This document shows, piece after piece, positions 17,881-27,800 of a DNA stretch of 38,906 bases; within the stretch, counting starts at the first letter, position 1, and every line of letters begins with the position of its first letter. This stretch comes from Gammaproteobacteria bacterium (GTDB taxonomy: Bacteria; Pseudomonadota; Gammaproteobacteria; Pseudomonadales; Cellvibrionaceae), in assembly GCA_021151835.1 (NCBI GenBank), contig JAGKWO010000041.1, positions 1 to 38,906 on the forward strand, in the 5' to 3' direction. Under the pieces are notes generated by a model. It was not told where the DNA came from, searched no databases, and worked only from the letters and a program-made list of their open reading frames with translations. Position numbers and translations under genes: made by a program.

Positions 17881-18948
17881 CTACCAGATTTTTCTGGATT
17901 TCAAATGTGCGATCAGTAAATCGGCCACTAACTTGTCATCGTTGGCGGAAGGGTGGTAGTGGCAGCCTTCGTAGTCCAGGCCGGTAAAGATAATCGACTC
18001 GATATTTTTCATGCCAGCAGCCTTAACCTGTGCAAGCACTTTTCCAACCTGATTGGCAATTTCCCCTTCGGCTTTATCCGATGCCATCAACACAAATTGT
18101 GCTTTGGGATTTTTACGCTGCAATGCATGGATAAATTCAACGTATTTGTTGATGTAGTCCTGGTGCAATTCTTCACGTGTTTTCCAGCGCTCGCCATTGT
18201 TGAGTTTGGTGGAGAAGTCATTCGTGCCCAAGCCGATAACAATAACCTGTGGCTGCCAATTGCTGGTGTAAATATAGTTGTTGCTGTGTAACGTAAAAGG
18301 ATAAAGGCCAATTAAACTTTTATCCGGTGAAGTACCGTTGTAATTGCGTACGATACCGAAACCGGATGAGGCATTGATCTGGTAATCCGCATTAAAATGT
18401 TTTGCCGTAATCGGGCCGAATGCGCGTTGCGAATTGGTGGTGTTAAATAATTCTTCGTTATTGCACTCGCGGCTGGGCGACGTGTTGCCGTAACCCACGG
18501 TGAATGAGTCGCCGATAAATTCAATCTGGCGTTTTCTTTTGGGTAATGCAGCAGGTTTATCATCGCTGAAAAAACCCAGGAAACGGCCGGTGCTGGACTG
18601 CGTTTCGGTAATTTTTTCCAGGCGTACGGTGTGAGTGCCAGCGGTCAGGCCGGGCACCGTATAATCCTGTGCCCCGGGTTTATTGATAACAACGGGCGTA
18701 CCACCGTCCACGATGAGCTGGAAAATATTTTGGTCGTCATTAAATTTTAATGTAAGTGAATCGCCTTTAAACGCGGTTTCAAAGTAAACGGCGGGCCAGG
18801 AATATTCATAGGCCTTGTTGCCGTCCGCGCCGGTACTTTCCAGTACGCGCCCACCGACGTGTGTGGGCAATTGCTGCAAATCGGCGGCCATGCTGAATTG
18901 CGCCAAGGTTAGTGCGGCAAATGCCAGAATGGGTGTTGTCAGGTTCAT
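17881..18948 (-). CDS. Secreted carbohydrate esterase, CE2-like (acetyl esterase)
   Basis: An exported 355-residue protein with a Sec signal (MNLTTPILAFAALTLAQFSMAA). It has an N-terminal jelly-roll region (about 25-130) and a C-terminal SGNH-type esterase domain. The nucleophile is Ser148 in IGDSFTVGYG, GLGTNDFS gives the oxyanion Asn, and the His is in GCHYHPS (His330/His332). This architecture matches CE2 acetyl-esterases such as those of Cellvibrio japonicus, which remove acetyl groups from xylan and mannan. I chose ATG 18948 over the upstream ATG 18984 because AGGA lies five bases before it and the signal peptide begins there. A terminator separates it from the sugar-oxidation genes upstream. 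Confidence 0.88.
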   Translation of the reverse strand: MNLTTPILAFAALTLAQFSMAADLQQLPTHVGGRVLESTGADGNKAYEYSWPAVYFETAFKGDSLTLKFNDDQNIFQLIVDGGTPVVINKPGAQDYTVPGLTAGTHTVRLEKITETQSSTGRFLGFFSDDKPAALPKRKRQIEFIGDSFTVGYGNTSPSRECNNEELFNTTNSQRAFGPITAKHFNADYQINASSGFGIVRNYNGTSPDKSLIGLYPFTLHSNNYIYTSNWQPQVIVIGLGTNDFSTKLNNGERWKTREELHQDYINKYVEFIHALQRKNPKAQFVLMASDKAEGEIANQVGKVLAQVKAAGMKNIESIIFTGLDYEGCHYHPSANDDKLVADLLIAHLKSRKIW

Positions 18949-19025
18949 AGTTATCCTCAGGGTTGTTATTGATTTTTTGCGCATATTATTTTCGAATATT
19001 AATAGTAACGCTACATCCTACAAAT

Positions 19026-19053
19026 AAAAAACGCCGCAGCAGCGGCGCTTTTT
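19026..19053 (-). terminator. Terminator after the TIM-barrel gene
   Basis: On the minus strand a GC-rich stem (GCGGCG/CGCCGC complement, 19032-19037 with 19042-19047, four-base loop) is followed by six T (19031-19026). It lies 30 bases after the stop of the TIM-barrel gene. Confidence 0.88.
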
Positions 19054-19082
19054 ATTGAATGAAATGTTATTTCATAGAAAAA

Positions 19083-19958
19083 TTATTTTGTTTCCGCAAT
19101 AATTTTTTGCAGGCCTTTCAGTGATGCCTCCACGCTTTGCATTGGTGTCAAACCTTCAGGATAAGATTCCTGTTCTACCACCAGCCATAAAGTGCCGCCA
19201 ACTGTTCTGTTGGCTTTAATCAGCGCTTTCCAGTCAGTTGTATCCTGGCCGATGATCGGGTGCTCTTTATTGCCTTTTTCTGGTGCAGACGCTTTGTAGT
19301 GGGTGGTGATTGTGCGGCCGGGATAAGCTTTGACAAATTCAACCGGATCTTTACCGGCAACCTCGGTCCAACCCACATCTTGTTGCAGGATCACGGCTTG
19401 CTCGGTATTTTTGCCAATCACATCCCAGGGGGTTTTACCTTTTTCACCCAGCATTTCCGGCTTGTGGTTGTGATAACCGGTATGCATACCGTGGGGCGCC
19501 AGTTTTTTCTGCACAGCTTCAAGGTCGGCAGCAACGGCTTTGGCTCCTTCCGGTGTGAAGGCGCGCTCATCCATCGGGATAATTAAATATTTGCAGTCAA
19601 TCGCTTTATAGAATGCAACGGTGGCCTCGAAGTTTTCCGGTGATAATTTATCGAAATGCACATGCGCGCCGGATGCTTTCAGGCCGGTCTTGTCCAAAAA
19701 GGCTTTCAAACCTTTTGGGTCGTTGGTGTAAGGGCCGAAATTACCGGCGAATTCCACACCTTGAAAACCCATTGCTTTAAGTTTTTTCAATGTGCCTTCA
19801 AAATCGCTGGCAACGTCATCTTTAATGGACCAGAGTTGCACGCTGAGTTGCGGTGATGTAGGAGCAACATCGGCAGCAAAAGTTGAAACACTGACGCTGG
19901 CAATCGCTGCCATAGTGATTGCCTTTATAGTTTTTGACAGTTTTATTGATAAGTTCAT
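19083..19958 (-). CDS. Secreted sugar isomerase/epimerase-like TIM barrel
   Basis: A 291-residue xylose-isomerase-like (AP endonuclease 2) TIM barrel with a Sec signal peptide (residues 1-28, STFAADVAP). Likely metal ligands lie in GVEFAGNFG, GYHNHKPEM, QQDVGW, THYKA and VVEQES. Relatives in other bacteria act on 3-keto sugars as isomerases or beta-eliminating lyases of oxidised glycosides, and they sit beside GMC dehydrogenases as this one does. The assignment to 3-keto-sugar chemistry is inference from family and context. AAGGAA lies seven bases before the ATG. It is the third gene of a unit with the GMC enzyme (83 bases upstream) and its small subunit. Confidence 0.85.
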   Translation of the reverse strand: MNLSIKLSKTIKAITMAAIASVSVSTFAADVAPTSPQLSVQLWSIKDDVASDFEGTLKKLKAMGFQGVEFAGNFGPYTNDPKGLKAFLDKTGLKASGAHVHFDKLSPENFEATVAFYKAIDCKYLIIPMDERAFTPEGAKAVAADLEAVQKKLAPHGMHTGYHNHKPEMLGEKGKTPWDVIGKNTEQAVILQQDVGWTEVAGKDPVEFVKAYPGRTITTHYKASAPEKGNKEHPIIGQDTTDWKALIKANRTVGGTLWLVVEQESYPEGLTPMQSVEASLKGLQKIIAETK

Positions 19959-20041
19959 TAAGAGTTCCTTTGTTAAAAATTTAATAGTGGTTATGCGGTT
20001 TTTATAAATGGAGCCCCGTGTCAGAGGCTCTGGGTCAGGTG

Positions 20042-21781
20042 TCAGATTTTACCTTGCTTCAATTGTGTTACAGCGTAATCAGCGGCGCGTGCGGTTAATG
20101 CCATATACGTTAGCGACGGATTCTGTGATGCGCACGATGCCATGCTGGCGCCGTCGGTTACAAATAAATTGGGAATATCGTGCGTCTGGTTCCAGCTATT
20201 GAGTACCGATGTCTTTGGATCTTTACCCATGCGCGCAGTTCCCATTTCATGAATCGACAAACCGGGCGCCCATTCGCCTTTTTTCAAGGCGCGAATTTCT
20301 TTTTGCACCTCTTTCACTCCAATGGCTTCCAGGATTTCGGCGCAGGTGTCGGCGATATCGTGGAAAATTTTAATGTCGTTCTCGCCGTAACTGCACTCAA
20401 TGTAAAGTTGCGGCATGCCCCATTTATCTTTGAGCGTCGGGTGTAGGGAAACCTGGTTTTCGTAACGCGGCAACATTTCACCGGAACCTCCGAGGTGGAA
20501 GTACCAGCTGCCCGCGTTGCGAATGGATTTTTTGAAATCTGCGCCGAAACCATCCTGCTGTGCAAATGCATCCCATGGCGTACGTTGTGCGCCGCCAGTC
20601 AGCATATAACCGCGCAGGAATTTGCTATTTTTTTCCGTTACATTGCGGAATGGCGGCATCGCCAAACCAGTCGGGCGACGACCGGAATAATATTCCTCCT
20701 CAAAACCTTCTACACGACCCGTGGCGCCGGCGGTGTAAAGGTGATCCATTAAGTAGTGGCCTAATACACCGGATGAATTGGCAATGCCATTAGGGAACGT
20801 TTCGCTTTTTGAGTTAAGCATTATTTGCGTAGTGCCCAATGTGGACGCGCAGAGGAAAATCACTTTCGCAAAATACTCACGTGTTTCCATTGTCTCTGCA
20901 TCAATCACGCGCACACCTTTGGCGCGATTGGTTTTGGGATCATAAATCACGCTATGGACAATGCTATTGGTAGCAATTTTTAAATTGTTCGTTGCCAGGG
21001 CTGCGGGAAGTGTTGAGCTTTGTGTTGAAAAATAGGCGCCGAATGAACACCCTTTTTGACATTCATTCCGCGCCTGGCATTGCACGCGGCCCTGGGCGAT
21101 ATGTTGTGGCCCCGGGACCGACAAATGGGCGGTGCGGCCAATAAATAATTTGCGCGTATCCCATTTGGATTCGATGCGTTTTTTCATTTCTTTTTCTACC
21201 GCGTTCATTTCAAACGGCGGTAAAAATTTACTGTCAGGCAACGCCGGGTGGTTTTCTACCGAGCCGCTAATGCCTGCGTGGGTTTCCACATAGTCGTACC
21301 ATTTTTCCACATCTTTGTAGCGAATAGGCCAATCAGTCCCATGGCCATCGCGCGCATTCGCAGTGAAGTCATGCTCGCTCCAGCGGTAAGACTGGCGATG
21401 CCACAATAATGATTTTCCACCCAGTTGATTACCGCGAATCCAATCAAAAGGTTTATCTTTTGGGGTGGCGTAGGGGTAATCTTTATCATTGCCAAAAAAA
21501 TGTTTGGTTGCATCGTTAAAGGCGTAACATTTTTTCTGGATGTAATGCTGCTCTTCCACTACATCCCGCTCGATTTTTCCACGAAATGGCATCTGCCAGG
21601 GCTTCACACCTTCGCCGACATAATCCTTGCGGTGTTCGACCGGGCGACCGCGCTCTACGATCAGGGTTTTCAAACCTTTTTCAGTTAATTCTTTTGCAGC
21701 CCAACCACCGGAAATGCCGGAGCCGACCACAATTGCATCAAAAATTTCTTTGGTGTTGACGATATAAATATTGTCGCTCAT
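20042..21781 (-). CDS. GMC oxidoreductase, FAD sugar dehydrogenase catalytic subunit
   Basis: A 579-residue flavoenzyme with the FAD motif GSGISGG at residues 20-26 and the GMC active-site pair His511 (IHEMGTARMG) and Asn554 (ASQNPSL). Cys235, Cys241 and Cys245 have the same Cys-x5-Cys-x3-Cys spacing that holds a 3Fe-4S cluster in the Burkholderia FAD glucose dehydrogenase. This suggests electrons leave through a cluster, as in glucose/glucoside 3-dehydrogenases. It has no signal peptide; its neighbour (subunit 3) has a Tat signal, so the pair is probably exported together. The gap to subunit 3 is 63 bases. Candidate substrates are glucose, glycosides or oligosaccharides; gluconate 2-dehydrogenase is the main alternative. 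Confidence 0.92.
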   Translation of the reverse strand: MSDNIYIVNTKEIFDAIVVGSGISGGWAAKELTEKGLKTLIVERGRPVEHRKDYVGEGVKPWQMPFRGKIERDVVEEQHYIQKKCYAFNDATKHFFGNDKDYPYATPKDKPFDWIRGNQLGGKSLLWHRQSYRWSEHDFTANARDGHGTDWPIRYKDVEKWYDYVETHAGISGSVENHPALPDSKFLPPFEMNAVEKEMKKRIESKWDTRKLFIGRTAHLSVPGPQHIAQGRVQCQARNECQKGCSFGAYFSTQSSTLPAALATNNLKIATNSIVHSVIYDPKTNRAKGVRVIDAETMETREYFAKVIFLCASTLGTTQIMLNSKSETFPNGIANSSGVLGHYLMDHLYTAGATGRVEGFEEEYYSGRRPTGLAMPPFRNVTEKNSKFLRGYMLTGGAQRTPWDAFAQQDGFGADFKKSIRNAGSWYFHLGGSGEMLPRYENQVSLHPTLKDKWGMPQLYIECSYGENDIKIFHDIADTCAEILEAIGVKEVQKEIRALKKGEWAPGLSIHEMGTARMGKDPKTSVLNSWNQTHDIPNLFVTDGASMASCASQNPSLTYMALTARAADYAVTQLKQGKI

Positions 21782-21844
21782 GGAGTTTACTTCGCAGGAA
21801 AAAGAGATAAAAAAATAAAGAGCCGGGATTCGGTCACGCCGTAT

Positions 21845-22483
21845 TTATTGCGGTAATGCCCAGGCTTTACCTATTTCTTTAAATTTAAAATTACCTTTGT
21901 AACCACCGGGAATGGCGAGATACGCCAGTTCCTGGGTAGCGCCAATTTCCGAGGTGTAATAACCAAACAAAACCAGGGCTTTGAGTTGTTTGAAGCCATT
22001 GCGATCAGTTTGGCCAAAACCGTTTTTGGCTTGCTCCATGTTGTTGAGTAAATCAGTTTGTTGTTCTTTGCTCAGTAGCAGGAACGGTTTTTGCGCGTTT
22101 GCTTGTGCGCTGTCTTCAATGCGCTTGAGGGTAGCCAGCAAACCTTGTTGCTCCTCTTTGCTCGCACAGTAAACGACGTAATGATTAATAAAATCGTGCA
22201 CACCTGCGGCAATTGCACCGGGGGTGTCGGTGGTGGGAATAATTATTTCACCCAGTTCGCGCACCAGGGCAAGTTGGCTTTTATCGAGCAGGGTTTTAGT
22301 GCTGCGATTCATATCCGTGGGTGGCGTGACTACGGCGGCCAGTGCAGAGAGTGAACTGGCAGACAACGCCAGGCCGCACATCAGTGCCAATTGTTTAATC
22401 GCATCGCGACGGGATTGATCCATCTCTCCGGGCAAATCCGGATGCTCCGCAACCGAGGGGATAAGCTGAGTGGCGTTGTTCAT
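21845..22483 (-). CDS. Gluconate 2-dehydrogenase subunit 3-like protein with Tat signal
   Basis: The 212-residue small subunit partner of a membrane- or periplasm-located GMC dehydrogenase. A twin-arginine motif (QSRRDAIKQLAL, residues 23-34) is followed by a hydrophobic segment rich in Ala/Ser/Leu. The mature region contains the family features LALVRELGEIIIPTTDTPGA and GYYTSEIGATQELAYLAIPGGYKG. In studied homologues this subunit serves as chaperone and export escort. GAGG lies upstream of the ATG. It is the first gene of the three-gene unit, and the 305-base region before it holds the presumed promoter. Confidence 0.92.
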   Translation of the reverse strand: MNNATQLIPSVAEHPDLPGEMDQSRRDAIKQLALMCGLALSASSLSALAAVVTPPTDMNRSTKTLLDKSQLALVRELGEIIIPTTDTPGAIAAGVHDFINHYVVYCASKEEQQGLLATLKRIEDSAQANAQKPFLLLSKEQQTDLLNNMEQAKNGFGQTDRNGFKQLKALVLFGYYTSEIGATQELAYLAIPGGYKGNFKFKEIGKAWALPQ

Positions 22484-22788
22484 TAAGAGCCTCTATTTAA
22501 AACTTCTGTATTTATTGTTGGGTGTTGCATAGTTGCTGTCAGGTGCACTGGCAAACACGGAGTAGCTACCCGCTCTGTTCAGGCGGGCTTGCGCTAAAGT
22601 CTAGTAGCCGACATGGTTAAGAGGGGTCAATATTTGTAAATTTGGAAACGGTTACTCGCGCTTTTTACGCGAATTTTCGCGAATATTGAGCGAGAGTGAA
22701 GGGCGTTAGAAGGGTTTGGTTGATGCCTTGTTTTTGCGCATAAAAAACTGCATAAGGCGATCACAATATAACGGGTAGTAATGGGAAA
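22484..22788. promoter_or_regulatory. Presumed regulatory region of the GMC dehydrogenase unit
   Basis: A 305-base gene-free region before the first gene of the sugar-oxidation unit. It contains TGGAAACGGTTACT (22643-22656), close to the pattern bound by LacI-family regulators. Twelve bases on is a perfect inverted repeat CGCGAA-TT-TTCGCG (22668-22681). No convincing -35/-10 pair was picked out. Regulation by a LacI-type sugar sensor is an inference. Confidence 0.35.
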
Positions 22789-23538
22789 TTATCGTGTCTG
22801 TTGAGTGTTTAACCAGTCTGCCAGATGTGCACTTAACCAGTCCGGCGCATCCATTGGAATATCGTGTCCTGCCGTTGCGTGGAGTTTCAGTGGCCAGTGA
22901 AAACGCTGCGCCAAATCCGCACTGGCTTTGCAGGAAACAAAATGATCTCCTTCGCTGGCGATTACCAACCCGTTAACCACACAATTGGCTGCTGGACGAA
23001 AACGTGCAGCAGCACCGAGCATGGTAATAATCGTGGCGCGAGTTACCGGGCGTTGCTGCTGGATACTGAGCCACTGGTGTAAATTCGCAGAAAATTTTTG
23101 GCGATCATTACTGACGTTACGCAATACCAGCCGTTCACGCAGGCGCATGGGCAATAACAGCGCCGCCATTATCGCTGGCCAGGCGCGCGGTCGTAATCGC
23201 CAATAAAGCGGTTGATCACCTGCACTGGAATTAATAAGGGTCACGCTGGCAAGCTCGCGTGGAAATTGTTGCGCCCAATGGAGTGCGATCATCCCGCCCA
23301 TGGAAATACCAACAACATGAACAGGGCCGGTAATTTTTTGCGCGGCAAGCTGCATGCGCGCGTAATCGGCCATAGCGGGAATTGAATCGAGCGCGGTTTG
23401 GCGATAGCGACTGCCGCAGCCGGGGAAATCGATGCAATGGATTTGATACTCGGCCCCCAGCGCATTGTGGAGCTGTTCCGGGAATTGCATCCAGTGGGCT
23501 GCTTCGCGCGCAAGGCCGCGCAATAAAATAACGTGCAT
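22789..23538 (-). CDS. Alpha/beta-fold hydrolase
   Basis: A 249-residue hydrolase with a full catalytic triad: Ser79 in the nucleophile elbow GISMGG, Asp198 in ASEGDHF and His225 in TAGHDIP. There is no signal peptide, so it is cytoplasmic. It resembles general esterases/lactonases of the MhpC type, and no substrate can be named. It starts 28 bases after the M14 peptidase gene on the same strand and is probably co-transcribed with it. Pro-Met-rich segments between residues 115 and 140 form the cap. Confidence 0.9.
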   Translation of the reverse strand: MHVILLRGLAREAAHWMQFPEQLHNALGAEYQIHCIDFPGCGSRYRQTALDSIPAMADYARMQLAAQKITGPVHVVGISMGGMIALHWAQQFPRELASVTLINSSAGDQPLYWRLRPRAWPAIMAALLLPMRLRERLVLRNVSNDRQKFSANLHQWLSIQQQRPVTRATIITMLGAAARFRPAANCVVNGLVIASEGDHFVSCKASADLAQRFHWPLKLHATAGHDIPMDAPDWLSAHLADWLNTQQTR

Positions 23539-23566
23539 GGATTTTTCCTTATTATGTTATATGCCG

Positions 23567-24661
23567 TTAGCGAAACCAGAGGCTGTTCGCCGTTTGGCTT
23601 AATATCCCCCGTTGCTTTTCATCTGGCAACCAGTTTCGGTAATTAAGTGTCGCGGCAAGCATAAAATCCAGTAAAAGCAGATGGCTGCGCAACACCCGCG
23701 CGTGGCGATGTTGCATTTGCGGGTTGAACAGGCCTGCCATATTGAAAACCTGGCGCGGGTGCTTTTTGATCCATGCCCATGAGCCCATCTCCAATGTCAG
23801 CGGCAAAAAATGTGTTTGTTGTTGCGCGCGTGCTTGCAAATAAAAATAATCCCACAAATCCCCATGGGATAAATAGTGAACTGATTGCGGTTCAAACACA
23901 TAGGTGTGGTTGGGGTAGGTGCGTTCCCAGAGCATTTTAAGGGCGACATACTCGGCAATATTATGGATTGGTTTTTTGCGATAGGCATAGGGGAACCAGA
24001 GTTGGTCGCGCATACCAAAACCGGAGTGCAAATCCACAACCAATGAAAACGGGCGATTGAAAATGCGCGCCTGCATCAATTTTTCCAGTGCGATATTTTC
24101 GGCTTCCATGTGCGCGTTTTTACGCCCGCGATACCAGGGCAAAAACGGCCCGAGGCGATGGCCCCCGCCGAGCAGTGGCACATCACCTTCGGCATTGATG
24201 GGCGCGTTGCGGTTTAAATCCACACCGTTGCCGTTGCTGCGTTGATTCAAATACATTCCCACCGGATTAAAAATAGGTATCAACACCAATTGCAATTGTG
24301 CGAGTTGTTGTTGCAGATATGAGTCCCAATTCAAACGTTCCAGTAATGTTTGCAACCAGGCAATCAATACCTGGCTCCCGATGCGCTCCAGTCCGTGCAT
24401 ACCGCCCATTAATAATAATGTTGGTGCGGCAGTATCCACGCTGCCAAGGGTAATGGAGTAAAGGGGAAATTCATGTTGCCGGGCATGCAAGGTTAATTCG
24501 GTGTGTACGCGCAGGTGTTGTGGGTGTTGGCGAATCAGGCGTTCAAGTTGTAAGAGTTCGGGAATATTTTGTTTGAAGTCGCGCCGCAGTTCAGCGCTGC
24601 GCAGGCTGGATGAGTCCTGTGTGTTTTCAGTTGCAATGCAATCGGGTTCCCGGTTATTCAT
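23567..24661 (-). CDS. M14-type zinc carboxypeptidase-like protein
   Basis: A 364-residue protein with the M14 zinc site HxxE (His89-Gly-Leu-Glu92 in GGMHGLE) and the third ligand His212 in VVDLHSGFG. It also has the NGVDLNRNAP substrate-binding segment (145-154) and the catalytic Glu291 in LTLEMGSW. No signal peptide is visible, which points to a cytoplasmic or unconventionally placed enzyme, for example one that trims murein peptides or amino-acylated small molecules. The C-terminal tail after residue 320 is rich in His/Arg/Leu. It is the first gene of a pair with the alpha/beta hydrolase. Confidence 0.87.
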   Translation of the reverse strand: MNNREPDCIATENTQDSSSLRSAELRRDFKQNIPELLQLERLIRQHPQHLRVHTELTLHARQHEFPLYSITLGSVDTAAPTLLLMGGMHGLERIGSQVLIAWLQTLLERLNWDSYLQQQLAQLQLVLIPIFNPVGMYLNQRSNGNGVDLNRNAPINAEGDVPLLGGGHRLGPFLPWYRGRKNAHMEAENIALEKLMQARIFNRPFSLVVDLHSGFGMRDQLWFPYAYRKKPIHNIAEYVALKMLWERTYPNHTYVFEPQSVHYLSHGDLWDYFYLQARAQQQTHFLPLTLEMGSWAWIKKHPRQVFNMAGLFNPQMQHRHARVLRSHLLLLDFMLAATLNYRNWLPDEKQRGILSQTANSLWFR

Positions 24662-24873
24662 CTGAGCACACCGCCGTAGGAATTTGCCGAGAGCATAGCG
24701 CTTTTTGATTGGCTATATTTTTACATTTTTATGACGATGGTTTTGTCAGGCGATAAAAATAGCAACGGGATTTGTATGGATATTTTGCAAATAATGAGTG
24801 CCGGTGCTGTTATGAGCCGCATCAATTTTTATTGGTGTGAGCGCAAGTACCGGCACAGGTAGGTAATAACCGT

Positions 24874-27800
24874 TTACTCCCACACTAATTGGTCGGCAGC
24901 CTCGGCAATAACACTGAGTTCATGTTGTTCGAGCAAGGTTTCAATATCACTGCCAATGCGCTGGTAAAGCATTTCGGGGTTGGTAGTGCCGCTGGCCGCC
25001 AGCCCGACACTGCGATTGCGCCCGGATTTTTTGGCCGCATAGAGCGCATGGTCGGCAACGTCGATGACTTGTTCCCAGGTTAATGCGGCGGGCGCTTCAC
25101 GCACAAACGGGAAGCAGGCAAAGCCAATCGAGCAGGTTTTTTTCAAATCGGAGCCATCGGGCAATTTAAATACATGGTTGGCAATGGCTTTGCGAATACG
25201 CTCGGCCATTAGTGGTGCATCCTCGCGATCAGCAAAACGGCTCACAATTAAAAATTCTTCCCCGCCCCAACGCACAACACAATCGGATTCGCGGCAGGCA
25301 TGGGTTAGCAAATCCGATAACTGGATTAACAATTGATCGCCCGCGTTATGGCCGTGCACATCATTCACCGATTTAAAATGATCCACATCCAGAATATAAA
25401 AGGTGAGATCGGGCGATGGTTTTTTGCGCGGCTCTTTGGAAAAGGCGGCGTTGTATTCGCGCTGAACCTTGGCGGTGTCCATCGGCATTAGTTTTTGCAA
25501 GTAGCGACGGTTGCTCAGGCCGGTTAATGGATCGGACAAACTAATCGCTTCAAGTTGCGCGTAGGCATTTTCAAGTTCGGCATTTTTATTTTGTAATTCA
25601 GCGGTGCGCTCGGTGACTTTGACTTCCAGTTCACGACTGATTTTTTGTGCAACCAACACTTTCCGATGCTGGTTGCGTACAAACAGCAACAATAAACCCA
25701 ATGCGATGGCAGCATAAATGCTGTAAGCCCACCAGGTTTTCCACGGCGGCGGTAAAACAATCAGCTGGACGCTATGCCCCTGTTCATTCCAGATGCCATC
25801 GTTGTTGCTTGCCCGCACGCGGAATTGGTAAGTGCCCGCTGGCAAGTTGGTATAAAGCGCCGTGCGTTGGTTGCCCACTGCGCGCCATTGGTCATCAAAA
25901 CCCTCGAGCATATAGGCGTAAAGGTTTTTTTCCGGCTCGCGATAATTCAGCGCGGCAAAGCTGAAGGAAATCATTGATTGGGTGTAATTGAGCGTGATGG
26001 AACTGGTTTGGGTGATTGAGCGGGATAATAATTTATCTGCGCCGCCTATTTTGACTTTCTCGGTAAAAAGACGGAAATCAGTTAATGCAATTGTCGGTGC
26101 GGTTTCATTCTGGTGGTTGTCGAGACGATCTACATCGAAAAAATAAAGGCCGTTGCGCGAGCCAAATGCCATGGTGCCGGAACGCGTTGCCAGTGCTGCA
26201 TTGGTGGCAACGCCGCCAACCAATTCACCGTTGATGCGCGTGTAATTTTTTACGGCCAGGGTATCCGGATTAAAACGCACCACGCCATTGTTGGTGCCCA
26301 ACCATAAATTGCCGTGGTGATCTTCAATAATCGCGCGAATGCCCTGGTCGGCAAAGCCATTACGGGTGTCGTAAAGGGTGAAATCATCACTCTGCGGATT
26401 ATATAAATGCAAACCCATGTCGGTACCAAACCAGAGCCGTCCTTTGCTATCTTCGCGAATGGAAATGACCGAACCATTGGCGAGGCTGCGCGGTTTGCCG
26501 TCGGGAACGTAGCGTTTGAAGGTGCCTTTCTCGCGATCCATTAAATTCAGGCCGTAAGCGGTACCGACCCAAAAGCGCCCTTTGGAATCTTCATAGGAAA
26601 CCCAGGTTACTGTGCTCGAAAGGCTGGCGGGATTATTTTCATCGTGGGGATAAAAATAATAAGTTGCAGTATGCGGATCAAATTTGGTAAGCCCATTGAA
26701 ATGTGTGGCGAACCAGAGATTCTTCTGGCGATCTTCAAAAATATTCCACACCATCAAATCGTTTAATTTTTTGCCGGATTTTTCGCCGCGTTTGCTTTGG
26801 TCCGGATCTACCGGAATGGTGTCAAAACGGTCAGTAGCCGCATTGTATTTTTGAGCGGCTGCACCCCAGGTGCCAAACAATAAATTACCGGCGGAATCAA
26901 TTGCACCGTTGAGGATCGCGGTAGTTGCAACGCGTGAATCCGCAGCAGTCGTGTGACGGTAATGGGTGAACGTATCGGTGTTGGGATCGAAGCGCGAAAT
27001 ACCGCCCGAACCCAGCCACAAGTTGCCGCTTTTATCTTCGACAATGGCCTCAACATTGTTGTCCAGTGGGCCGCTATTACTATTGGCGGATTTTTGGTAC
27101 ACCTTGATGGCGGTGCTGGAACGATCATACACATGGACACCGGAAGGGTAAGTACCTATCCATAAATCGCCGATGCGGTCTTCGTAAATCCTGCGGATAG
27201 TGTTGCTAACCAGCTTGCCAATACCGCCGTCACCGCGTTCAAAATGAATCCAGTTATCATTGGCTTCGTCATAAAGGCTAATTCCCGCCCCATCGCTGCC
27301 GCTCCAGATCCAGCCATTGCGATCAACATAAATCTGCCGGGAAAAGTTATTTCCCAAACTGTGTGGATCGGCGGGATCATGGTGGTAATAGGTAAATTGC
27401 CCGGTGCTTTGGTCGAGGCGATAAATGCCGTTATCACTGCCTGCCCACACACGCCGCAAATTATCGACAGCAACGGTCCTGATACTATTTTCCAATGCGG
27501 ATTTTGCGTTATTTGGATTAGGCACATGCACGGTGATCTGGCGAGTGGCCAGATCCAGTCGCGCCAAACCGGTTTCCATTCCCAACCAGACCTTGCCCTC
27601 ATTATCTACCGTTATGTCATTCACCAGGTTGCTCGGCAAAGTGCCGTTCTGCTGGCTTAAAAACTCAAGCTGACCGGTGGATGGGTCGAGTATGCCAAAA
27701 CCATTTGCGGTGCCTATTAATATCTCGCCCGCAGGACTTTCTGCGATGGCATTGATTGCGCCACTGGCAGGTGTCGCACTTTCCGGAATCGGAACCGGCA

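Noticed and set aside
24798..24856. 8-bp inverted repeat GTGCCGGT/ACCGGCAC between the M14 peptidase and GGDEF genes
   Set aside because: The arms are 43 bases apart with no T-tract. It is not convincing as a terminator and may be chance.
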